This document shows positions 1 through 7,422 of a stretch of 64,000 bases of DNA, piece by piece. The notes under the pieces are model-generated. The model ran no database searches. It was given only the letters and a program-made list of their open reading frames with translations, and had not been told where the DNA came from. Origin of the DNA: Pseudomonadota bacterium (GTDB lineage: Bacteria > Pseudomonadota > Alphaproteobacteria > Rhizobiales > Pleomorphomonadaceae). The translations under genes and the position numbers were made by a program. The number at the start of each line of letters is the position of its first letter. The stretch's first letter is position 1. Where the stretch lies: NCBI GenBank assembly GCA_023436885.1, contig JAEZHI010000004.1:248001-312000 (forward strand), given 5' to 3'.

Positions 1-424
1 CGACGGTCATCAGACTGTAGCCAATCGACACTTCCAACGCCGCCGACGACGAAAGACCCGAACCGACCGGCACCGAAGAGGCGACGAGAATATCCGCGCC
101 TTTGAGTCGCTTGCCGGCGCCAGCCAGCGCGACGGCGACCCCAAACACATAATCTGTCCAATCGTGTTTCGGTTGGGGAGCAGGATTGTCCAGATCGAAT
201 TCTCGCGTCTCGCCGATCTTGGCGGAGTGGACACGGACAATCCTGTCCGGGCGCGGCGCGACCGCGGCGCGAGTTTCATATTCCAGCGCCGCCGGCATGA
301 TGAAGCCGTCGTTGTAGTCGGTGTGCTCGCCGATCAGATTGACGCGCCCAGGCGCCCTCACGAGAATCGGCTCGCTTCCGTAGATATTCTTGAATCCCGC
401 CTTGAGCTCGTCGACGCTGAACAT
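1..424 (-). CDS. galK: galactokinase, 5' part (truncated by window edge)
   Basis: Phosphorylates D-galactose to galactose-1-phosphate with ATP in the Leloir pathway. Reading the minus strand from the ATG at 424 gives an open frame to the window edge, about 141 residues. It begins MFSVDELKAGFKNIYG. The GHMP-kinase galactokinase signature GRVNLIGEHTDYNDG is at about residues 27-41, followed by a Ser-rich ATP loop GSGLSSSAALE at about 122-132. A good ribosome site (GGGAGG) lies about 10 bases upstream of the ATG. The C-terminal half, including the second GHMP motif, lies outside the window. The neighbour is an AraC-type regulator read in the same direction. Family assignment is secure; completeness cannot be judged. 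Confidence 0.95.
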   Translation of the reverse strand, partial: MFSVDELKAGFKNIYGSEPILVRAPGRVNLIGEHTDYNDGFIMPAALEYETRAAVAPRPDRIVRVHSAKIGETREFDLDNPAPQPKHDWTDYVFGVAVALAGAGKRLKGADILVASSVPVGSGLSSSAALEVSIGYSLMTV

Positions 425-542
425 TTTGGCTTCTCGCCTCCCAGAGGTCGTGGTCGGCACCTCCCTCGAAACGGCTGCCGACATGGATGAATGCGCTGGC
501 CTAATCGCGACGCTTTGGGCTCACGCGGCGAGGCGATGCCCT

Positions 543-571
543 CTTATAGACAGCATAAAACAACCCGGCAA
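543..571 (-). promoter_or_regulatory. predicted sigma-70-like promoter for galK
   Basis: On the minus strand a -35-like TTGCCG (571-566) is separated by exactly 17 bases from a -10-like TATAAG (548-543), about 115 bases upstream of the galK ATG. This is prediction by consensus match only. Confidence 0.4.
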
Positions 572-610
572 GCGCTCGATGCTTGCGCGCCTTTGCGTAC
601 GGCAAGAGAT

Positions 611-634
611 TCCCGCCCTCTATTGATGGCGGGA
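611..634 (-). terminator. hairpin between the AraC-type gene and galK
   Basis: A perfect 7-bp inverted repeat (TCCCGCC / GGCGGGA, 10-base loop) lies just downstream of the regulator stop codon. The minus-strand flank is only weakly T-rich (AATCTCTT), so it may be a weak terminator. Confidence 0.4.
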
Positions 635-662
635 GCATGGATTTCGGTGGATCGAATTTTAC

Positions 663-1619
663 CTAGGGCTGCCCTTGGGCTCGTCCGTGCTCGGCCCGGA
701 AGGCCTTCGGGCTGCATCCGGTATAGCGGCGGAAGACGCGGCTGAAATAAAGCGGGTCCTCATAGCCGACCTGGGCAGCGATCTGCTTCACCGGGCTGGG
801 AGTGACCAGAAGGAGATGGCAGGCGAATTGGATGACTTGCTCCTCCCGCCACTTCAGAATGGATCGACCGAGCGTCTGCGTGAACAGGTGAGCAAGCCGC
901 GAGGGCGATAGGCAGACAGCTTGGGCGATTTCCGCCACGGAAAGCGGGCGGTGCAGATTGTCGGTGACGAATTTGCAAGCCATCAGCAAGCGCTGATCGA
1001 AATGGCCAGGAGGCGCTGTCGCCCGGTCGTTCTTGGCACAGAGAAGAATGACCCTTTCCAGGAGATTCATGGCGAGCTCCATGGAAAGAAGATCGGTGTT
1101 TGCCGACCAGCTCGCCACCTCGCCGAAAAGGGTCTCCAGCGTCGCCAGAAGCGACTTGTCCTCGACACGCTGAACGAAGAAGGCGCCGTGTACGCCGCGC
1201 CACGAAAGCCATCCGCTCCAGAAGGCGCGCGGCTGGAAGTAGATCCAGCGGTGCCACCATTCCGAAGCTCCGGGGGCCCGTCCGTAGTCGTGGATGGCTC
1301 CCGGCGGGAAGAGCACAAGATCACCCGGCTCAACTGTGAAGCGGTTCTCGCCGTCGAAAACCTCCCCGCTGCCCTTCACCGTCAGATTGATGATCCATCC
1401 CCGCATGCCGTCCGGCCGTTCGATGCGGAAATCAAGCGGACCGCCACGCTCGATCGGCGTGATGCCGGCCACGAGGCGCGTATCGAAGTGGAAGCCTGGG
1501 AAGAGCGGCGCCACAAACGGGTCCGCTGTCGTCTCCCCATCGTTCTGTAGGAGGGACAGACGGCGAATGACGCTTTCGACCTGAGCCGGAGCGGAAAGGG
1601 TGGCGGCAGTATCGTCCAT
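663..1619 (-). CDS. araC: AraC-type arabinose operon regulator
   Basis: Predicted L-arabinose-responsive regulator of the divergent araDA genes. The 318-residue protein has an N-terminal cupin-like effector/dimerisation domain (about 35-190) and a C-terminal AraC double helix-turn-helix (about 215-310). The N-terminal half matches enterobacterial AraC closely, not just the generic HTH: LVAGITPIE, DGMRGWIINLTVKG, PGDLVLFPPGAIHDYGR and WWHRWIYFQPRAFW. The HTH carries VCLSPSRLAHLF and the signature YEDPLYFSRVFRRYTG. It starts about 40 residues upstream of the AraC-like core, a short extra N-terminal stretch. Such close similarity to AraC, beside araD and araA, makes this a real AraC functional homologue by inference. 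Confidence 0.88.
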   Translation of the reverse strand: MDDTAATLSAPAQVESVIRRLSLLQNDGETTADPFVAPLFPGFHFDTRLVAGITPIERGGPLDFRIERPDGMRGWIINLTVKGSGEVFDGENRFTVEPGDLVLFPPGAIHDYGRAPGASEWWHRWIYFQPRAFWSGWLSWRGVHGAFFVQRVEDKSLLATLETLFGEVASWSANTDLLSMELAMNLLERVILLCAKNDRATAPPGHFDQRLLMACKFVTDNLHRPLSVAEIAQAVCLSPSRLAHLFTQTLGRSILKWREEQVIQFACHLLLVTPSPVKQIAAQVGYEDPLYFSRVFRRYTGCSPKAFRAEHGRAQGQP

Positions 1620-2118
1620 GTAAAAAGCTGGATTAGCCCTTTGGGAAGCAGGTAGGGCGCACTATAATCCTCGCAATCAAAATGAGCAATAACAGCGGGT
1701 TGGAATTAGCTGCCGACAAGGAGGAAGACGCTGGACATTTCGCTTGATAAGCGAAATTCGTCCGCATCGCATTTGACACTTACGTCAAGTGTTCCCCAGC
1801 ATCTTCTCGATCCTTAAGCGGCTCCAGTTCGAAAGAAGACGAAGGCTGACGGTCTCTCCTGCCGGTTCATACCGACGGATGGGCACGATGAGAGAGTCTT
1901 CCCTGGGAGGGGCAATGGGTAGGCACGAAACCAAAGGCAGCAACCAAGCTGGGGATTTGCTGAGTCCTCCAAAAGGATTGATCCGCCTGGAAATAGGTCT
2001 GCGTCGCCTGCCAGCTGATGCTTATGCCGAGACCGACGCCCATCGTTGGGTTATCTAGCCTGTTGGCCGCGTTGAGACTCGCGGCCGACCGATAGACTCA
2101 TGCTGAAGGCAGCTATCA
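1620..2118. promoter_or_regulatory. araC-araD divergent intergenic region
   Basis: This 499-bp gap separates the regulator gene from divergent araD. No convincing gene is seen; an 89-codon open frame at 1789-2058 has no homology I recognise and no good start. It contains a perfect palindrome at 1737-1757, a second inverted repeat at 1776-1792 (ACACTT / AAGTGT, 5-base spacer) overlapping a TTGACA hexamer at 1773-1778, and a TATAAT hexamer at 1663-1668. The TTGACA lacks a -10 at normal spacing, which would fit an activator-dependent promoter. I infer AraC operators here but cannot place them exactly. Confidence 0.5.
1737..1757. promoter_or_regulatory. palindromic candidate operator upstream of araD
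   Basis: Perfect 9-bp inverted repeat: ATTTCGCTT (1737-1745), spacer GAT, AAGCGAAAT (1749-1757). AraC itself usually binds direct half-sites, so this may belong to another regulator. Confidence 0.4.
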
Positions 2119-2820
2119 ATGAAACTCAAGGAACTCCGCGAACAGGTCTGCGAAGCCAATCTGGAGCTCGATCGTCGCAAGATCGTCGTTCACACCTGGG
2201 GCAATGTCTCGGGTATCGATCGCGAAAAGGGCTATATCGTCATCAAGCCATCGGGCGTGTCTTATGACAAGCTGACCCCCGACAAGCTGGTGGTTGTCAA
2301 CCTTGCCGACGGAAAGGTCATCGAGGGCGACCTCAACCCCTCGACGGACACAAAGACGCATCTGGTTCTCTATCGCGCCTTCCCGACCATCGGCGGTGTG
2401 ACCCACACGCACTCTCCCTACGCCGTTGCCTGGGCTCAGGCGCGCAAGGAGATCCCCTGCTTCGGCACCACGCACGCCGACTATTGTCATGGCCCGGTGC
2501 CAATGACGGCGCCTCTGACCGCCGAGGAAGTCGCTTCGGACTACGAAGCCAACACCGGCGAGGCCATCGTGCGGCGCCTTGGCAATGAGAACCCCCTCGC
2601 CAAGCCGATGGTGCTTGTCGCCGGACATGGCCCGTTCACCTGGGGCAAGAACGCGCCGGACTCGGTGCTTAACGCCGTTTTCCTCGAAGAGATCGCCCGT
2701 ATTGCTACGACGACGGTGATGCTCGCGCCCAACGCCGGGCCGGTCGAGGAGTACGTTTCTGAATACCACTACCAGCGCAAGCACGGCCCTGGAGCTTGGT
2801 ACGGACAGAAGAAAGGCTGA
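2119..2820 (+). CDS. araD: L-ribulose-5-phosphate 4-epimerase
   Basis: Cytoplasmic class II aldolase-fold zinc enzyme converting L-ribulose-5-phosphate to D-xylulose-5-phosphate, the last step of L-arabinose catabolism. At 233 residues it matches the family size (about 231). Motifs include TWGNVSGIDRE (about 26-36), the phosphate-binding KPSGVSYD (43-50) and the metal-binding THTH (95-98); a third His lies in AGHGPFTWGK at about 170. It is divergent from the AraC-type gene and 63 bp upstream of araA. The same enzyme could finish the L-xylulose pathway predicted at 54.7-57.1 kb. Confidence 0.95.
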   Translation: MKLKELREQVCEANLELDRRKIVVHTWGNVSGIDREKGYIVIKPSGVSYDKLTPDKLVVVNLADGKVIEGDLNPSTDTKTHLVLYRAFPTIGGVTHTHSPYAVAWAQARKEIPCFGTTHADYCHGPVPMTAPLTAEEVASDYEANTGEAIVRRLGNENPLAKPMVLVAGHGPFTWGKNAPDSVLNAVFLEEIARIATTTVMLAPNAGPVEEYVSEYHYQRKHGPGAWYGQKKG

Positions 2821-2883
2821 TCTTCGCCCCACATCCCGGAAGGCGAAGACGGCAAGGACAACAATTTTCTAGGAGGCAAGGAA

Positions 2884-4290
2884 ATGTCGCTCAAGGACAT
2901 CACGCGGAAGCCGAAGATCGGCTTCCTCGGCATCATGCAGGAACTCTACGACAACACGCTGCCGAACATCACCAAGCGGCAGGAAGGTTACGCCCGCGAG
3001 GTCTCGGCCCGCCTGACCGGCGTCGCCGACGTGCTGTTCCCCAAGGCGGCCCGTTGCCGTGAAGACATCGAGGAAGTGCTGAAGATCTTCGCCACCGAGC
3101 AGGTCGACGGCATTATGATCGTCAACCTGACCTACGGTCCGGGCCTCCGCCTCGTCAATGCCTTCCGCGATGTGTCGACGCCGCTCTTCCTGGCCAACAT
3201 TCAGCCGGAGCCGCGCGTTACCAAGGCGTGGAACATGGACGACCTCACCTACAACCAGGGTGTCCATGGCGTTCAGGATACGGCCAACTCGCTCATCCAC
3301 CTCGGCAAGCAGTTCTCTGTCTGGTCGGGTGACTGGAAGGACGCCGAGTTCGTCAAGGCCTTCGACGTGTTCGCCTCGTCGGCTCACGCCGTGGCGGTCA
3401 TGAAGAAGACCAAGGTTGCCGTCTTCGGCCGCATGCCGGGCATGGGCGATATCCTGACCGACCCGCATACCTTCATGCGCGTCATCGGCCCGCAGGTCGA
3501 CCATATCGGCATGGGCCCGATCGCCGCCGAGATGGACAAGGTCAACACCCAGGAAATCCAGGCCGTCATCGCCTATTGCAAGGCCAACTTCGATCTGGAT
3601 CCGAAGCTGACCCAGCCGCAGCTTGAGGAAGCCGCCAAGATCCAGGTTGCCATCACCAAGGTATTGGAAGCCGGTGGCTATGACGCCTTCTCGCTCTACT
3701 TCAACGAGATCGGTCTCGACGGTCGCTTCAAGCAGACCCACATGATGGCCGCCTCGAACCTGATGGCCGACGGCTATGGCTACGCCGCCGAGGGCGACAC
3801 CAACTGCGCCTCGCTGATGGTCGCCGCCCGCGCTCTGCAGGCCGATCCCCAGTTCACCGAAATGTACGCCATGGACTTCGAGCTCGATGCGGCTCTGCAG
3901 AGTCACATGGGCGAAGGCAACTGGAAGATCGCCCGCAAGGACAAGAAGCCGCGCCTCATCGACCGTCCGCTCGGCATCGGTGGCCTCGACAATCCGCCGA
4001 CCGTCCTGTTCCAGGGCGAGCCCGGCCCGGCCACGCTGGTCAGCCTCGTTTCGCTCGGCGCCGACAAGTATCGCCTCGTCGTGTCGCAGGGCGAAATCCT
4101 CGACACCGAGGAGCTGCCGACCGTCGAGATGCCCTACTTCTTCTTCAAGCCGATCACCGGCGTGAAGGAATGCCTCAATGGCTGGCTGAAGAACGGTGGC
4201 ACGCACCACCAGGTCCTGCACCTCGGCGATACCCGCGCCAAGTGGAAGGCCTATTGCGATCTCGTCGGCATTCAGTACGTCGAGGTCTGA
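2884..4290 (+). CDS. araA: L-arabinose isomerase family protein
   Basis: Predicted to interconvert L-arabinose and L-ribulose with a divalent metal. The 468-residue protein is shorter than E. coli AraA (500), and its N-terminal half diverges. The C-terminal part shows the AraA pattern: a metal-site region around HMGEGNW, then RPLGIGGLDNPPTVLF, DKYRLVVSQGEILDT and the His pair GGTHHQVLHLGDTRAKW. It belongs to the broader arabinose/fucose isomerase family, so substrate is inferred from its place beside araD and araC. The ribosome site AGGAGG-like sequence (2870-2880) supports the ATG at 2884. A strong terminator follows. No araB ribulokinase lies between the ara genes. Confidence 0.85.
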   Translation: MSLKDITRKPKIGFLGIMQELYDNTLPNITKRQEGYAREVSARLTGVADVLFPKAARCREDIEEVLKIFATEQVDGIMIVNLTYGPGLRLVNAFRDVSTPLFLANIQPEPRVTKAWNMDDLTYNQGVHGVQDTANSLIHLGKQFSVWSGDWKDAEFVKAFDVFASSAHAVAVMKKTKVAVFGRMPGMGDILTDPHTFMRVIGPQVDHIGMGPIAAEMDKVNTQEIQAVIAYCKANFDLDPKLTQPQLEEAAKIQVAITKVLEAGGYDAFSLYFNEIGLDGRFKQTHMMAASNLMADGYGYAAEGDTNCASLMVAARALQADPQFTEMYAMDFELDAALQSHMGEGNWKIARKDKKPRLIDRPLGIGGLDNPPTVLFQGEPGPATLVSLVSLGADKYRLVVSQGEILDTEELPTVEMPYFFFKPITGVKECLNGWLKNGGTHHQVLHLGDTRAKWKAYCDLVGIQYVEV

Positions 4291-4318
4291 TACCCGCTCC
4301 TCCCAAGCAAGCAGAACT

Positions 4319-4346
4319 GGGCCGGCGAAAGCCGGCCCTTTTGTTT
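4319..4346 (+). terminator. rho-independent terminator after araA
   Basis: Perfect 8-bp stem GGGCCGGC (4319-4326), GAAA tetraloop, GCCGGCCC (4331-4338), followed by TTTTGTTT. Textbook intrinsic terminator ending the araDA unit. Confidence 0.9.
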
Positions 4347-4481
4347 GAAAAGGAGATCGGCCGGTGATCTCCGATGGCGATGGCCGGCATCGCCAGAAAC
4401 CATTTGCGCAGAGGCGGCTGAACAGGATTAATCTCCCCTCGAAATCAAAGCCGAAAGGCCGATAATTCGGGGAGAAAAGTC

Positions 4482-5468
4482 ATGCAGTATCGCAAATTCG
4501 GTCGCCTGCCGGTCGACGTGTCCGACATCGGCTTCGGCGCCTGGCAAATTGGCGGTGCCTGGGGCGAGGTAACGGAGGCCGACGGCAGGGCCGCGCTGGA
4601 GGCCGCCCTCGAAGCGGGCGTCACCTTCATCGATACCGCCGACGTCTACGGTGACGGTCGTTCCGAGCGCATCATCGCCTCGGTGCTGAAGGAGTGGAAG
4701 GGCAATCGTCCCTATGTCGCGACCAAGGCCGGTCGCCGCCTCAATCCGCATGTCGCCGCCGGCTATACGCCGGAAAACATCGAAGCCTTCATCGACCGCA
4801 GCCTTGCCAACCTCGACGTCGAGACGCTCGACCTGGTACAGCTCCACTGCCCGCCGACTGAGGTGCTCTACACCCCTGCCCTGTTTCAGGGGCTGGAAGC
4901 GATCAAGGCCAAGGGCAAGATCCGCAACTACGGCGTCTCCGTCGAAAAGGTCGAGGAGGCGCTGAAGGCCATCGAGTATCCCGGCGTCGTCTCCATCCAG
5001 ATCATCTACAACATCTTCCGCCAGCGGCCCGACCGGCTGTTCTTCGAGGAGGCCAAGAAGCGTGGCGTTGCGGTCATCGTCCGCGTACCGCTCGCCTCGG
5101 GGCTTCTTTCCGGAAAGATCACGGCCGAGACCAAATTTGCCGCAGACGATCATCGTCTGTTCAATCGTCACGGCGAAGCCTTCGACGTCGGCGAGACATT
5201 CGGTGGGGTGCCCTTCGAGGTCGGCTTGCAAGCCGTTGAGGAGATTCGCCAGCTCGTCCCGGTTGGTCAGAGCATGGCGGCATTTGCCCTGCGCTGGATC
5301 CTGATGGCCGATGCCGTCAGCGTCGTTATCCCGGGTGCTCGGAACGCCGAACAGGCGCGAGGCAATGCGGTGGCCTCGGATCTGCCGGCCATCCCGGCAG
5401 ATGTGATGGCCGCGACACGCGAAATCTACGCGCGCTTGGTCGCGCCCCACGTACATCAGCGTTGGTGA
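4482..5468 (+). CDS. aldo/keto reductase
   Basis: NAD(P)H-dependent oxidoreductase of the AKR superfamily, a soluble (beta/alpha)8 barrel of 328 residues, the usual length. Visible features are the N-terminal strand RKFGRLPVDVSDIGFGAWQ, the catalytic Asp/Tyr in FIDTADVYGDGRSE (about 47-60), Lys in VATKAG (about 80), His in LVQLHCPP (about 122) and the cofactor-binding C-terminal VIPGARNAEQ. It follows the araA terminator, so it is a separate unit. Substrate is unknown; a role in sugar oxidation or reduction is possible from context only. Confidence 0.88.
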   Translation: MQYRKFGRLPVDVSDIGFGAWQIGGAWGEVTEADGRAALEAALEAGVTFIDTADVYGDGRSERIIASVLKEWKGNRPYVATKAGRRLNPHVAAGYTPENIEAFIDRSLANLDVETLDLVQLHCPPTEVLYTPALFQGLEAIKAKGKIRNYGVSVEKVEEALKAIEYPGVVSIQIIYNIFRQRPDRLFFEEAKKRGVAVIVRVPLASGLLSGKITAETKFAADDHRLFNRHGEAFDVGETFGGVPFEVGLQAVEEIRQLVPVGQSMAAFALRWILMADAVSVVIPGARNAEQARGNAVASDLPAIPADVMAATREIYARLVAPHVHQRW

Positions 5469-5486
5469 GAGAGCGTTCAGCGATAG

Positions 5487-5523
5487 CCAGAGGGCGGAAA
5501 ATCTTGCGATTTCCGCCTTCTGG
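5487..5523. terminator. long hairpin after the aldo/keto reductase
   Basis: Near-perfect 16-17 bp inverted repeat (CCAGAGGGCGGAAAATC / GATTTCCGCCTTCTGG) with a TTGC loop, just downstream of the stop. There is no long T-run, so it is terminator-like or an RNA-stability element. Confidence 0.55.
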
Positions 5524-5649
5524 CCATCTGCGCCTCGTCGGCGCGCGCGAGTTACGCATTGTAACCTCGGCTGACCGTTGAATCCCTAGAACGGACGATG
5601 CCACCAGGGCTTGACCACGTGCTACAGAATCTCTAGACAACTTCGCAAC

Positions 5650-5743
5650 GGAGCTGTGGCCGAGAGGCTGAAGGCACTGGTTTGCTAAACCGGCGTACGG
5701 GCTTAAACCCGTACCGAGGGTTCGAATCCCTCCGGCTCCGCCA
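5650..5743 (+). tRNA. tRNA-Ser (anticodon GCT)
   Basis: A 94-nt cloverleaf. The acceptor GGAGCTG (5650-5656) pairs with CGGCTCC (5733-5739), followed by discriminator G and encoded CCA (5741-5743). The anticodon stem-loop is CTGGT-TTGCTAA-ACCGG, giving anticodon GCT, which reads AGC/AGU serine codons. A long variable arm (GTACGGGCTTAAACCCGTAC) and the T-loop GGTTCGAATCC mark the class II tRNA. The antisense LytTR gene's stop codon lies inside this tRNA. Confidence 0.97.
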
Positions 5744-6581
5744 TTTTCTCACGAAACGACGCTCGCACTTTCGCCTCATGGGAGCGGCTGACCGGCAACC
5801 TTGTGCCGTCCTGCAACTCCACAAAGAGGGATCGCGACTCTCCTCTGACGATGCGACGCACCGCCGCACGTGCCACCCAATGCGAGCGGTGAATCTGCTG
5901 GCCATCGTAACCTTCGAGTTCGGCAAGGGCATCGGAAAAGCGGATCAGGATAAGCTCATGTCCGCGTCGCGTATGAGCTTCGACATAGTGGTCATAGACC
6001 GAAACGCGGATCAGGTCGTGGCCGAGTTTTCCCGGCAAGCGACGCAAGAAAGGGACTTCCTTCGATGGCGTCTCCTCTGATGTGTCTCTGGTAGGCGAAG
6101 GCGCGGCATTTTCGGATTGGGCCCGAACACGCGAGCTCTGCCCGAGCAAGCCGGCAACCGCCGCGATGGCTGCCACGGTGATCGGCACCGATACCCCTGC
6201 CCTGGCGACGAAACTCGCTGTGAGAGTTCCTCCCCGCAGGACAATCTGGCTGGCAAGCACGAACAGCAGCACGGCTGGTGAGGCAACGATTCCCGCCGCG
6301 CTGTAGCGCAGCACGACGGACGCAAGAAAGCGCAGTCGCGGCTCCACGAGCAGGATGCAAAGCGTCGCCACCGCCGCGCTGACATAGGATTCAATTCCAT
6401 TGATGAACAGCGCGATGACGGCTTCACGCCAACCATCGCTCAAGCTCATCTCATCCGCCGTTGCGATCGCAGTCGCGGCCAGCACAATGGTCCGAAACAA
6501 GCCGGATCCGAGGATGCTGCGCCATCGGCGAAGCGCGAATTGCGTGTTGGTATCATTCACGAAGGTTGTCGCTCCGCTCAT
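5703..6581 (-). CDS. LytTR-domain membrane-anchored DNA-binding protein
   Basis: 292-residue regulator with a hydrophobic N-terminal half (several membrane segments at about 25-165) and a C-terminal LytTR DNA-binding domain (about 185-285). The LytTR domain reads FLRRLPGKLGHDLIRVSVYDHYVEAHT, then IHRSHWVARAAVRRI and LPVSRSHEAKVRASF. Such membrane-LytTR proteins often act with a neighbouring membrane partner as an inhibitor/regulator pair. The divergent neighbour at 6674 is a small membrane protein and could fill that role by inference. Oddity: the last residues (AEPEGFEPSVRV) are read from the antisense strand of the tRNA-Ser, so the true C-terminus of the ancestral protein was probably lost or extended there. 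Confidence 0.8.
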   Translation of the reverse strand: MSGATTFVNDTNTQFALRRWRSILGSGLFRTIVLAATAIATADEMSLSDGWREAVIALFINGIESYVSAAVATLCILLVEPRLRFLASVVLRYSAAGIVASPAVLLFVLASQIVLRGGTLTASFVARAGVSVPITVAAIAAVAGLLGQSSRVRAQSENAAPSPTRDTSEETPSKEVPFLRRLPGKLGHDLIRVSVYDHYVEAHTRRGHELILIRFSDALAELEGYDGQQIHRSHWVARAAVRRIVRGESRSLFVELQDGTRLPVSRSHEAKVRASFREKMAEPEGFEPSVRV

Positions 6582-6673
6582 GCAATGCTGCTGGCACCGC
6601 CCCTTTTGAATTTGGAGAAGAGGGGGCCGATCGAACGGTCGGCGGTCTTTTCTTCAATGCGTGAGGTTGTGCA

Positions 6674-7216
6674 ATGACGCTGTCTAGCATGGCAATGGTG
6701 CTTGCTGGAACGCCGGCTTGGGTTTGGCTTGTTCTGGCGTTTCTTGTGTTTCGTGGGGTTCGGGCAACGCTGCCGCGCCGCGTCGGTCTATGGACGCCTG
6801 TGCTATTGCCGGCGATCATGATGCTGCTGTCTGTTGGGCGCGGTGGGGTCTCCAACTTGGCAATCGTGGAGATCGTTTGGCTGCTGGCTACCACCGTCGG
6901 AGTTGTGATTGGCTTTGCGCTTGCCGGGCGGACCGAAATTTCAGTGGAGATGGGGCCGCCCGCGATGCTCCGTCTTCCTGGCGAGTGGAAAACGCTTGGC
7001 TTGATCCTTTCGATCTTCGCCGTCCGTTATGTGTCGGGAACTGTGATCGCCATCGATCCGGCTATAGCAAACGCACCCGAGCCGAGTCTGATATTCGCAA
7101 TCCTGCGCGGCCTTCTGGCGGGTATCTTCCTCGGCAGAGGAGTGACCCTTGCGCTCCGTGGTTGGACGTTGCTGCGTAACCAAAGTCTGGCACTATCCAG
7201 GGAGCCCAGGACATAA
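6674..7216 (+). CDS. small integral membrane protein, DUF6622-like
   Basis: 180-residue hydrophobic protein with about four to five predicted membrane helices (about 13-30, 40-55, 62-86, 107-125, 137-165). The N-terminus TPAWVWLVLAFLVFRGVRAT followed by PRRVGLW recalls the DUF6622 family; this is recognition from memory, not a search. It is transcribed divergently from the LytTR membrane regulator, 92 bp away, suggesting a functional or regulatory pair. No catalytic motif is visible and no function is assigned. Confidence 0.7.
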   Translation: MTLSSMAMVLAGTPAWVWLVLAFLVFRGVRATLPRRVGLWTPVLLPAIMMLLSVGRGGVSNLAIVEIVWLLATTVGVVIGFALAGRTEISVEMGPPAMLRLPGEWKTLGLILSIFAVRYVSGTVIAIDPAIANAPEPSLIFAILRGLLAGIFLGRGVTLALRGWTLLRNQSLALSREPRT

Positions 7217-7422
7217 AAAACATCGAAGGCAGCCTGGCACGTTGGAACAGAAAACCTTGTCGCATCGAGGGGGAAGGACACGCATGGCCATGCGCCATAT
7301 CACGCTGAGACGGCTCTTCGACGCGCGAAGTGGACAAGGTGCGGTTGTCACAAAAACTACGTTAAACTGACTAGGTAGTGTCACGGCAAGTCAATATTCG
7401 GCGCTCCGAAAGGGAGCGCAGA

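Noticed and set aside
1773..1801. TTGACA at 1773-1778 as a full sigma-70 promoter for araD
   Set aside because: No -10-like hexamer at 16-18 bases; kept only as part of the control region.
1789..2058. 89-codon plus-strand open frame between araC and araD
   Set aside because: No ribosome site or recognisable motif, and it fills what should be the ara promoter region.
2869..4221. 450-codon minus-strand open frame antisense to araA
   Set aside because: Shadow of araA codon bias; the translation has no recognisable domain, and the plus strand has strong family motifs.
5650..7216. Possible integrated element at the tRNA-Ser 3' end
   Set aside because: No integrase gene and no repeated tRNA 3' end was found nearby; the neighbours look like ordinary chromosomal genes.
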